64,000 nucleotides of DNA. Source: Leptasterias polaris. Lineage: Eukaryota > Echinodermata > Asteroidea > Forcipulatida > Asteriidae. The notes beneath the pieces are model-generated. The model saw only the letters and a list, made by a program, of their open reading frames with translations. It was not told where the DNA came from and did no database searches. The first letter of the stretch is position 1. Each line of letters starts with the position of its first letter. Made by a program: the position numbers and the translations under genes. The stretch covers positions 496,001 to 560,000 of the forward strand of contig JAZGTN010000037.1 of the NCBI GenBank assembly GCA_037783415.1, given 5' to 3'. Below are positions 1 through 11,800 of the stretch, piece by piece.

Positions 1-900
1 CGAAGTACATGGCCTTGTGATGTCCATTGTGCAAACAATTTGCTCAGTATGCTATTTGATAACGGTAAACCCCAAAATAACTCCGCCCCGTTTAGAGCAA
101 GGAACAGATTGCTCTGGTTTTACCAACTGGTACTGATTTCGGCATGTTGTAAAGTTTCATGTTTAAATTTTGTTATGCAAAATATTACTGCTAGAGCTAG
201 CTAGTAGCGGCAACCTTTTTGAAGCATAGAGCAAGGACCATTGCTCTATGTTTGAAGTAAATCGGCTGCATTTTTTCCCCCCTTAAAAATTATTTCGCAG
301 GATGGCCAAGAGAGGGAAAACTTCAAAATGGGTTCTTGTGTGAGTGTGCCTTACACTATTCGCCACCTTAGGGGTAGGCCTACTTTTAACAATGGAAATG
401 CTACCCCACAAGGTTTTCTTTGTTCTAGTGGTGACCCCACAGAGAATTTCTTCCGAAAAGGGAATAATAGAACAACAATGTCACATGTAAGGGTGTGTGT
501 TGGTGTGGGTAGGTATCCACATTCAAACCGTGGACCTATAACAAAAGGGACAATAGCCTGAGGTTCACTGTTGCTATCACAAAGGAAAGCATTGTTACGT
601 GCTATCACAAAGAGTTGAACAAAGGAGGGTCCACGATTGCCGGTATTTACACACGTGTGTGTGTGGGGAGGTGGGGGGGGGGGGGGGGGGGGTTGCCTAC
701 TGGGTTTGTGGTTTACCTCCAATGCAGAGGCGGCGGCAAGGATGTTACCACAGGAGGGGTCCCAGAAAAAACAAGCTAACCATAGTTAGCACAAGTCATA
801 AATACAACTTACTTACGATAATTCATGCAATTAGACCTACATGAATCATTAACCTTTTATATCTTTTAATTCCTTCCGTACAAACGCGTTCCGATTATGA
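1..900. other. Upstream intergenic DNA, no gene recognised
   Basis: I see no supported gene here. A perfect 10-bp hairpin lies at 225-250 (arms CATAGAGCAA and TTGCTCTATG, six-base loop); a related GAGCAAGGA..TTGCTCT motif occurs near 98-117. A 20-base G tract lies at 673-692. Short open frames are present on both strands but none resembles a known protein. Confidence 0.5.
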
Positions 901-909
901 ACACAAAAC

Positions 910-1116
910 TTATGCGTTAGTGGGCAAATATACCGCAGGGGCCATAGATCCTGTTGTTATCGAGAGCAAGCCACAGGGGGATATCTCCCGACCCTCCGGA
1001 GCTAGAACCAAGGGGTCGGTCCGCAACTTCCACTGGTCCAAATTCGTCGATCGGGCTTTGAATACCAACTTGACATTTTCAAAGCGAGCCACAATGTCTA
1101 AGCAAAATGTCTTCAT
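910..1116 (-). other. Unresolved 68-codon open frame in a GC-richer patch
   Basis: This short frame begins with an ATG and sits in DNA richer in G+C than its surroundings, next to a CpG-containing stretch at 1140-1200. That setting would suit a first exon of a gene on the minus strand. The opposite strand over 920-1144 is open as well, so the openness alone proves little. I do not recognise the peptide and see no domain, signal peptide or membrane segment in it. It may be a chance frame. Confidence 0.2.
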
Positions 1117-1262
1117 AGGCCTAATGCGACAGCGGTGCGCCTAAACATCACTGATGGGCGGGGCACGCGAGCGGGGCATCGCTTCCGGGGGTCCATGGGA
1201 AATCCGGGAGAACTTATCCAACGCCAAACTAAAAGCAATAAACATTAATTTTCACTGTGCAG

Positions 1263-1346
1263 CCATCGGATCCGGAACCACCGCCCGACGACGAACGTAA
1301 TTTCGTCCATGATTTTCAAGACATGCTGCCACCGCTTTGGCAGTAG
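1263..1346 (+). other. Possible terminal exon of an unknown + strand gene
   Basis: A splice-acceptor-like sequence (TTTTCACTGTGCAG) is followed by 27 codons and a TAG. The peptide is acidic and proline-rich, beginning PSDPEPPPDDERNF and ending LPPLWQ. Composition and codon use look more coding-like than the flanks. A donor-like GTAAGA follows the TAG directly, so an internal exon in another frame cannot be excluded. I do not recognise the protein and found no partner exons upstream. Confidence 0.22.
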
Positions 1347-1349
1347 GTA

Positions 1350-2149
1350 AGAATATTTGGCCAAAAGAAAATGTGTTGCACACTGTACATGCATATGTTT
1401 TCTAGGGCCTACCGATCCCATCCCAAGTTTGTTTCGGCATAAAATAATAATTATGATAATTCTCGAATCGCAAACTTCCTTCGTGCAGGACGGGAGGGAC
1501 ATGAAATACAAAAAGAGGCGTGCCCGTGAGCAAGAATGCCAAACTGACTGACGAACTCGCGCGCTAAACCACGCCGCTCTCCCGATCCCCCCAAAGGGCC
1601 AAGGGTGTTCCGTTTAGTGATTTGTTGACAGGAACAATTAGAACAAACTGCAACGAACGCCGAAGAACACTTCGACGAATACAAAATACATGTTTGGCTT
1701 CTAAAATAAATGGAGATTTTTTTTTTTTAGGCCTACAAGTTTTTACTTGAACTTTCCTGCTATTATTAATAATAGGCCCCGTCCGGATTATGCTGTAACA
1801 CGGCCTTATGGTGCAAAATGTTGGGGAAATAATGGTTATACTGGAGAAGGAGTTGGCGACCACCCAAAGGCCATAAATATAGGGATACTCCCCGGTAAAA
1901 AGTGATGACTGAAAATGCGCCAAGACTCATTAGTTGGAGGACCTCAAACAGTTCAACAACAACGAAAATGACAGGTGGTATAAAAAGCTTCCAGGGACTG
2001 TTTAAAAGGGTCTGTTGTACTCCCATTGGATTACTGGTATTTTCGGTAAGCCAGACCTTTCTAAAATTTGTCAAATTTTGCTCACAGGTAGGCCGCTAGG
2101 ATCCCCTCTCGAGATGGCACCTTGAAATCAAGGAGGAAAGAAATAGCTT
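1350..2149. other. Unannotated upstream stretch
   Basis: Nothing recognisable as a gene was found. The stretch holds a poly-T tract near 1718 and AT-rich sequence with short frames on both strands that resemble no family I know. Confidence 0.4.
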
Positions 2150-2560
2150 CCTCCATGAATAATAATTTTATTGAAATAAATTGCGCCGATTCCATACAAT
2201 ACACAATCGCATAACAATCATGAATTAAATAAACATGAAATAATAAACATCACAGGACCATATGGTGAAAACACAAATACATTGGTAAAAAGCTAGGAAA
2301 TACCACAATTCATAAAAAGAGACTAATACAGAGAACTCCCCATACAAGATTTAAAATTTACAATAAGAGGAGTACAAACAAACTTTTAAAATAAGGCATT
2401 AACAAGAAGAAAATACAAATTTAATATTTAATGTTCTTAGGAGTACCACACAAAAGTAAAAAGATGGGTCTTCAGTCCTGAATTAAAAACTCATGAAGTG
2501 GAAGTTTGTTCCGGAGGTTTGGTTTTCCCTAGAGAACAGAAAAGAAATCCTAAAGTAAGA
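2150..2560 (-). mobile_element. LINE 3' end (CR1/L2-like), fragment
   Basis: Read on the minus strand, 2450-2480 encodes LKTHLF, the hexapeptide that usually closes the ORF2 of CR1/L2-type LINEs. It is followed by an A/T-rich 3' untranslated region. The same ending is seen in the larger LINE copy at 53857-55046. Only the end of the element is present, as expected from 5'-truncated insertion. The outer borders are approximate. Confidence 0.5.
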
Positions 2561-2712
2561 TTTGATAACTACAAAATGTGTGATGTCAAAAGACTGAGAG
2601 CCATAAGGCATAACGAGTTTTGAGTATTTGGCCCTAGAGAGGGCGCTAGTTCAAAATAATAGTGACGTCGTGTCGGCGGACAAGCGGACAACGGGGCAGC
2701 CGCGAGAGAGAT

Positions 2713-2836
2713 AGTCTTGGCCCAAGAGAGCTAGTCAAGTTGGGTAATTCAAGCCACAAGAGGGCGTGCTGTAACGCGTTGTAACCGAGCGCATTACACT
2801 ATCCACTATCGATCACTGACGTCTTGGGCCAAGACT
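2713..2836. repeat. Perfect 15-bp inverted repeat just upstream of UROC1
   Basis: The arms are AGTCTTGGCCCAAGA at 2713-2727 and its exact reverse complement at 2822-2836. The second arm ends 44 bases before the UROC1 start codon. The pair encloses about 94 bases. It could be a remnant MITE or a paired protein-binding site, since each arm contains an imperfect TTGGCCCAA palindrome. The region 2640-2880 is the presumed promoter and 5' untranslated region; no clear TATA box is seen. Confidence 0.6.
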
Positions 2837-2880
2837 ACGAGAGAGATCGATTCGTAGACTTTCTGGATCAACATTGAAAA

Positions 2881-5800
2881 ATGGCTTCCCTGAAGGATAT
2901 TTGCGACGGGCTTCCAGTGGATCCTCTGCCTCCAGCCAAACCGAGAGATGCTAACACGGCACATGCACCAATCAGGGTGCCCAACCTTACACCTGAGGAG
3001 GAGAGGGTGAGGCTAGTGGTGAATGAAAGAGAGCCAGAGTGACAGTGTATACAAAACTAAAACCATTGTTCATTGAGTGTAGTTCAGTTGGTCCTTCCTT
3101 GCGTGCAGTTGTAGTTTTGCAGAAGTTATGCAACGACAACGTGGCAACCTGTGGTGATTGGTGGGTTGCGGGGGCGTGTTGTGGGTGTTCCTATGTTTTG
3201 TTTGTGATTGTCTACACGTGGAAATCACATTCGAACGGCTTTTTAGGATATGAAAAGCAATATTTAATACTATAAAAAAGTATAGATATCAATTTTGCAT
3301 TGGGGACTAATAAATGAGTATCGTAGGACGCCCTGTATTCAGGGCGTCCCTGAAATCGAGGCAAACCTTTGACCTCTCTGCGCGCGATGTAAACAGTCCC
3401 TAGATACAATTTTTGTGGTTTGACTTGTCAAGCAAAGAGTCTCCTCTCATTTGACCAAAACTTAGAAACATGTAAGGCTCCACTGGTTAGTTGCACTTGT
3501 AAATGCAAAAAGTTGTGGTATTTTAGGCATTTCTTCAAGGTACAAAAATATGTCATACTGTCGGGGCCATAAAAAAAAAAATTCCCACCGAAAAAGTTTC
3601 ATCAAACACTTTTTCAATTCACAATTCACGATGATCAAATCATGTGACTGAACATTCTGCTGAGCATTCTGGGGAAAAAAATACAGAGGCTTAAAGAAGC
3701 CACGTGCCTTATATCATTTTCTAATAGTCTGGATAATTTTTTTTTTTAACACTCTATCATTTTTGTTATTAATATTAAAATTTAAACATTAGCTTTGTGA
3801 TTCGATTATCACTGTTTATTTATATGCTTTATTAGAAATGTTAAGAAACATAAAAAGACACAAAACTAAATAAAAATAAGATTTGAAAGCCAAGAATTAT
3901 TTACATTTTTTATTTTTATTATTATTTTTTTTAGTTTTTGAAAAATACCATGGTTATTTTTAAAACTATATAAAAAATATGTTGAATAAAATGAAGAAAA
4001 CTGCTCTCTATAGAGTCATACACTAAGTCTCACAGAACACTTGTAGTCACTGCAGATGTTTCTTCCACGTATGGCTTCACCCGGACACCATACTTTCTTG
4101 TTTGCATCGAAAACAGGTCAAACTCAAAACAATGGGACGCTATTGAAGTCATCGAAGATCGGTGCGTGGTGTGAAAGTTTCAATGTCCATCACGTTTTAA
4201 TATATGTTTGCATATTTCTTATAAACAAAGGAAGGTAATTAGGGCATCAGTTGATTATGGAATATTTTTATTTTTTTCAATTCAAAGAAAAAGGCATACT
4301 ACATAGAAAACCGGACAGGGGAGGATACTTGCTGGGCAGTCAGGTTGGCTCAGTGGTCAGTGTGGTTTCTTCCCTCCCTTCACTTCGTGGACCCCGGTTC
4401 GATTCCTGGACCAAAGCCTTACAATTGCATGTGGATTGGGTAACTATTCAGTCCCTACCTGACTGTGTGGGTTTTCACTTTTTGGGGTCTTTCTCCCACG
4501 TCTAAAGACTGAAATTGAACATCTTCATTTAAAAAGTTGATGTGATGTTTCCATCTCTATATGTAGGATGCTTTCCTTCGAATGAATATATAATTAAAAT
4601 CTGCATCTGCATCTGTTTGTTACTGTGCAAACTCCAATAGGCTGGATATCTTGCACAGGGCGCAGTCACGATGCAAAGCAGCTTTAGTAATCCGAAAGGG
4701 CCCCCCTTGTGATTTGAAGAAGATTGCTATTGTGGGTTCTAGTCTTTAAGGTTTCTATAGTTGGTGGCTCCCTGATGTCAGATGGCAGGCTATTCCATTG
4801 GGCTATTGTTCTTGGCAAAAATGAGTATTTATAACAGTTCTTGTTTGGTTGAGGACGTCTAAATGATAATGCAGAAGTTTGTCTAGTTTGTCTTGATACC
4901 TCTGGGTTGATGTAGAAGTTGCTGAGGTCTATTGATGCCAGATGATGCGAAGCTTTGTACAGGAGTGTTAGTCGGGCAGCCAGCCTTCTTTCTTGTAATG
5001 ATTTCCATTCCAGATCTTTTACCATTACCGAAACAGATTCGGATTCAGACTGTTTAATCCCTAGTACTAAAACACCGTGTGATGTGTATCATTCAAATCA
5101 AGCACTGCATACCCAGCACCCTCCTGAGTCTCATGAGAAAAGAAAAATATCCACAGATAGGCCTACACAACTCCAATTTTAACAAGACCAATCATTAAAG
5201 AACTGAGGATTCTTCACTAATCAAGGACAGTTGGGTTATTTTCAAAGACTGCAGAGGAAATTTGAATTAGCAAATTGAATTAAAGGCACATAGATGATAA
5301 TGTCTGTACTGTCCTCTAGATAAAAAAGATGGTTTTAGTAAATTGTTGCGTTTGATGAAAATATTCTCTCCCTTTGGGTATACAGCTTGCCTTGCAGAAT
5401 GCACTGCGGTATTTTCCAACAGAGCTCCATGATGTCCTGGCACCAGAGTTTGCTCAAGAATTGAGACAGTATGGCCACATTTATATGTATCGCTTCCGTC
5501 CCGACATTGAAATGAGGTACTTTTCTTAATCAAGACTTCCTCAAATCATATTTACAATGTATTTTTGTTTTAGAGCATTTCGTCCGAGATAGGCCTTACA
5601 ACAAACATTATTTGTTTCCTGTAACATGCTTTAAAAAAGGAGGGTTGGCAGAAATGTTTTATTTGTTTTCATTAACTATTGGTCACACTTGATTTTAAAC
5701 AACATGATATTCTTTGTCCTTCAGTGCAAACACACACACAAAACCCAACATACTACAGGCCTGGATATAACGGAGGCTATGGCTTCTGTTTGCCCAGGTT

Positions 5801-8800
5801 TTGGCCATGGTGCCCTTTCAGAGTTTCTCATAGACTTTGAGATTTTTCAATGGAAGTGCCCTTTACAAAATGAAAATGGCCTTGCCCTCTCGAAGATGAA
5901 ATTCAAGGCCTGATACAAGAAAGATACTTAAGTAAAATTTTCACAAATTACACTACAAGTTGAAGCAGACTGAATTCTTGATAACAAGTATTTATTTTTT
6001 CCTGTAACAAGACTGACTGATCAAAAACCTTCCATCCATTAACATTTGTTAGTAATAATGTAAAAAGTTTCCTGACTGACTGCATGTTTCACCACTATAC
6101 CTCCAGAAATAAAGACTTTACAATTTAAAAAAAATCAAATCTGATTGCATGACATTTGTAAGAATCCTGTCTTGTCCCCAATCCGCTCATTTTTAATGTT
6201 TTTTTTATTGTAAAATTTGTTTTCAAATAATAAACCACAAAGGAAACAAAATTTGTTTTGAAAGTAAGAAGATTTTCTGCCAGCCCTTCTTTTCTAAAGC
6301 ATGTTTCAGGAAAAAAAAATTGTTTGTTGCTAGGCCTAAATATCCTTGGGTTACTTCATTTCCTGAGTAAGAGTTGACAAATTTTCTGAATGAAAGCAAT
6401 GATTATTGTTTTGAAATTGATTAATGTTGATTTCCTTTTTGGTTCAGGGCTTACCCTATCAATGAGTACCCATGTAACTCCAGACAAGCTGCCGGTATCA
6501 TGCACATGATTATGAACAACCTAGACCCAAGGGTGGCTCAGGTGAGACATTTTCCTTCCCCCCAAAATAATAATAATACTTTCATATAAAATGTTGTGCT
6601 CAACAGAAATCCAGTCTTTTGTTGTATAATGCATTTCTATACAAGACGTTGTCTTCTGAATATGCCTCCATATTTGCCACGGCTTCATTGAGTCTCTTAT
6701 AATTATTATTCTAGAAGTTCTTTGTACATCTTTGATCAATAGACCTTCTTTATTATTAATTGTATGTACATTTTGCAATATGGAAATAAATGTCGAGTTG
6801 AATTGAATGAATGAATGAATGAACAGCTTTGAGGAGTTCTGTTGTTGCCTCATTGAGCCTCTTGTACACATGTGTTTAAATGTAGGGTCCTAGATTGTTT
6901 TTTGTCAAGGTAATGCAGATATATAGGCAAAATTATAAAGAAAGATACGATAAAAGTGACATGTGAAAGTTTTAGGAGTCTCTCTAAGCCATTTATCAGG
7001 AATGTTCACATCTGTCTAATTTCCTCCCTGTTTCTTGTGTAGTTTCCTCATGAGTTGGTAACGTACGGTGGCAACGGACAAGTCTTCTCCAACTGGGCCC
7101 AGGTACTGTATCTTTACATTTCAGTAATTCTAATTTATTAAGTTGGGGATAAAGAATTTTATTTGGTTTGTGGTAACGCACCATAGTGTACTTGCTATGT
7201 AGATTTTGTTCTTTGAGAAATTGTCTTGCTATTTATTCTACTGCCGCGGAGTAGATTATTTGGAATTCGGGAGACTTCTCAGGTCTGAAAAGAACTGTCC
7301 TGCTTAATAACTACTACCTGGGCGGAAGGTAGGAAATCGGCCGGGACTAATCATTTCGCTTAGTGGATCGAGGGGACTTCTCGTTATTAACTTCACTGCC
7401 GCGGAGTGAGTTCTTAATTGGTCTTAGCGTTTCGACTAGCTTGCTCTTGTCCTCTCGTCATTCTTCATAAAGAACATTATTTGTTTTTTATCCATACAGC
7501 GATGAGTGTTTAAAGCACTCTGTACTCAGTACTTTCTCAAGTCATGTGAACAATATCCACAGGCATGTAATACTTAGTTGGGATTCGAAACAGCGACCTT
7601 TACCATTCTAGAGCAGATGTCTTACCACAAAACCACCAAGATATTGCCTGGTAGCTAGAGGCAGTTCCAATCCTATATTTTAGTGGCTGGTACTGCAACA
7701 ATTTAATAGACATGTTAAATTTGCACCGGGGATAAATAATATTATTCAGTTTTACCTATACATCGATGTGTCCTGAGTAATATGCCTGTGGATTTTGTTT
7801 TTCACAGGACTCGGGGAAAGTACTGAGTATACAGTGCTTTACACACATCAAAAACCTCAGTCAGACATCGCTCTTTGACCCACACTGAACTCTCTGCCAC
7901 ATCACATAAAAACTACAACTAGGCTAAAACTGAGTTCGGTCTCCTCTTCAATGTGTACACATGTAGTTTGTAAACCCACCATAATTTGGTGTTATTATTA
8001 TCATTATTTGTATTAATAATTTGCTTTGCATTAGTTTCGTCTGGTGATGCAATATCTATCAGAGATGACGGATGATCAGACGTTGGCGCTATACTCTGGA
8101 CATCCCATGGGACTCTTCCCAAGTCATATCGATGCACCCAGGGTGGTAGTCACAAATGGAATGGTATGAAAACTATACTGATCTGAATTACTGGCCTCAA
8201 TCGCCCTATTTTGAAGGGACGTGGCAACTTTTCCCTTTGCTTCTGTCATGAAAATGTAAACTTGTATTGGAAGTTAGCAACGGTTGCTGTGTTAATTTAA
8301 AAACAGCAAAACCAAGTGGGCGGCCAACAATGAGTCAAACTACATCTTATATATTTGGTCACACGTGTATTGTACATCTTCACAGTTTTCATGAACAGCA
8401 ACTTCATTAAAAAAAATATCTCGCATTTTGGCAAATCAAAATTTTTGCACATTTTCGATGTTATCAATGACATAAAGTCATAAAGCGTCATAGTTTCATA
8501 ATTACCCTAACTAGCAAAATATAATATCACCAGATTTACAGTTTTGAGTTTTTAGAAACAGCTAATCTTTAATTGATTTGCCAATTTTTACATTCAAAGT
8601 TTGTAGCGCTGGCATGGTGCCAAAATGAGTGCCCAGCCTTTTTGAGTTTTCACAAAGAGACAATGGAATTGGTTTGTACACAAGGCCCTTTATTCACACG
8701 TCATTTGCGCAATTTTTATGAAGAGGCAATTGTATTCGCAGTAAATGACTCAATAACTAATCTTACTTTGATAGGAATAACAGAAATGAATGATTTTTGA

Positions 8801-11800
8801 TCTCCTTTGTCATTGTTGGTAAAATATCACAGTTTATTATGAAAAACAGCCTGCGATTTTAAAAAAACGATAGAGGTTTTCTCAAAACATGAAAGTTTGA
8901 CTGTAGTGGACTCAATTGTCTCTTCCTGTAAAGGGTCAGACGACATTTAAAATCCAAATTGCACAGAGAAAATTGATTCACAATACCTCAATTAACAAAA
9001 ATATTTTCGAAGTATAAAATAAGAAAAATAATAATCATTGTGCTTTTACATTTATAGATGGTGCCCAATTATTCATCTCGGGAGAATTACAATCGTCTCT
9101 TTGCTCTGGGTGTTACTATGTAAGTTCTTTATAGCTTAGGGCTTTAAAGGTTGGATCATAAAGATTTGTTTTTGTCAACAAACTGCTGATTTATAGCCAA
9201 ACTACAAAGAAAGATACAATAATAGTCTTATGTCAAAGTTTCAGTTGAATACAGTGCCTCCTTAACCCTTTCAATACCATTGTCGAGTTTACTCGACAGT
9301 GCGCCGTGTATTGCTTCCGTACCAATGTCGAGTTTACTCGACACAAAAAGCAGCGGCGTTTGAGAGCCTGTAATTATTTTGTTTGGCGCCCTCTGCTGTT
9401 GACCTTTATATAGACGGGTAGCTTGTTTATCGAGCTTCACAATGGTGTGTATTGTATAGCGGGTCGCCATTACGATATTCCGAGAAAAATTACATTGCAT
9501 GCAGCAGTACTTCCAGATTTCACGCTTCCGTTTTCCCGACAAAAAATCACCATCATGGCTGTTCGTGACCTGGAGGTTTTGGTTGAAATATTTGTCGTAA
9601 GTGACTCCGAATTGGACTCGAAAATATCTGAAGAAGAACCTAGTGAAGATTCAGATGAAACTCGTGATGTTTCGTCGCCAGGCACGTTCAATTATGACAA
9701 CTATCCTGACGATATACCGGTAGCTGGACCGAGCACGGCACCCGTTCAACGCCGTGGGCTTGGGCGTGGACCCGGCGGGCCTCGACCCATTCGTGCCGAT
9801 CGAGGTGACAAAGGACATAGAGATAATGTGTACAAATTTGACATCATGTAAAAGGTCATTTCATAAGCTACAAATTGTATGCATAAAGTTTTTCCACAAA
9901 AATATGTCTTCACACAGAAAATCAAGATTGAAAAAATGTGAACACTGCACGTTGCTTTTTTGTGTGTGTGTGTGTGTGTGAAAAAATGCGGTACACAGCA
10001 GTGTGACCCCTATAAAAAATGCAGTATTGAAAGGGTTAATGAGAAAACAGCAAAAAAAAACTCAGTATTTTCACAAGAGCATCAAATCCATCCACGTTTA
10101 GTGAGGTGTTAGCTGGTTTACATGTAGTAAAATGTAATGCTTGCACACACAAATTATTTAAATTAAAGTGGTTAAAGGCACTGAACATGTTTGGTAATTA
10201 TCAAAGACCAGTATTGTCACTCGGTGTATCCCAACATATGCATAAAATAACAAACCTGTGAAAATTTGGGCTGAATCAGCCATCAAAGTTTCAAGAAAAT
10301 ACAGAAAGAAAAAACACCCTTGTTGCACAATTTTGTGTGCTTTCAGATGCTAATAAAAGGCTTCATGCATGAAGTCTTTTATTATTTTAGTGAGAAGTTA
10401 CCTCTTTCTCAAAAACTATGTTACTTCAGAGGGAGTGGTTTCTCACAATGTTTTATACTATCAACAGCTCTCCGTTGCTGGTTACCAAGTAAATTTTTAT
10501 GCTAATATATATTTTGAGTAATTACCAAACGTGTTCAGTGCCTTTAATTGTAAATCTGTTTTGTTTTCTGTGTTTACTGATCAGGTATGGACAGATGACT
10601 GCAGGTAGCTTCTGCTACATTGGTCCTCAAGGCATCGTACATGGAACAACGGTAAGAAAGTTCATCATGTTGACCCCAAGATTCTTTGCGCACAAATCAT
10701 TTGTAATATCATGTAATATACCATGCCAAACTAAGTTTGGGTTTGAGCAAAGACAAATTGACTAGAACGGAATTTGAACCAACAATCTCCGAATGAATGT
10801 GCCGATGCTCTACAAACTGAGCTATATCTAGCCATTTGTTGACAGTCTCCCTATGTTTACGATGTAACCTGGGAAGCGGCAGCCAAGGGATCAATTGTTT
10901 TCTCTGTTTTATCAGGTTTTTGACTCGTGCTCATTTCTCAAAAACTACAGCATTTCAAGCAAGAATATTTCAAGGGAATTTTCCCACAATGACTACATAC
11001 CATATAAAGTTTTCGTGCAAATCTGTGAATATAATCTGTGTAATCTTACCAATGTTTTATGCACATCCTTTAACACCGATTTACAATCCAAGTAATATAT
11101 TTCTTCTACTCATGACAGATTACCCTCCTAAATGCTGGTCGCCAGCAGCTGGGTACCAGTGATCTGAGAGGTCGCGTCTTTGTGACCTCTGGCCTAGGAG
11201 GAATGAGTGGAGCTCAAGCTAAAGCTGCAGTTATCTGCGGATGTGTTGGAGTCATTGCTGAGATTAGTAAAGAAGCTCTAATGAAGAGATATAAACAAGG
11301 GTAAGGTCTTAATCGTTGAGATCTCTGTTAATATTGACTGGATAGGCTACGTTGAGCGCATTGTAAAGAGTCAATTAACGATGGGGAACGTAGTGTACTC
11401 GCTCTAGGGGGTTTACAAGTAAAAACACTCATGAGCAAGGGACTTATTTTGCTCACACATTAAGCTGAAATTGAAAATCCACTCATAATAAAGCTTTTGT
11501 TAATGTCTTATGATCTTTTCCTTAAAACAAAGGAGTTTACTGGAAAAAAATCTATGCCAATAACGGTACCGGTATGCGATTAGGATCTTGCATTGATCAA
11601 ACAGATCTAGCAAGAAGACAAAGACTAATGAGTGACTTGATGATTGATTGATTGATTGATTGACTTGATGATTGATCAATTGATTGACTTGATGATTGAT
11701 CAATATGATTGATCAATTGATTGACTTGATGATTGATCAATTGATGGACTTGATAAATCTAATTTTTTACTTTTAGCTGGTTGATGGAAGTAACAGATAA

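Noticed and set aside
1451..2074. Overlapping minus-strand frames as a gene
   Set aside because: They lack family resemblance and overlap in several frames; no splice logic could be built.
7215..7470. Hammerhead-type ribozyme of a Penelope-like element
   Set aside because: A CGAAAC word is present on one strand but I could not find the paired CTGANGA core and stems.
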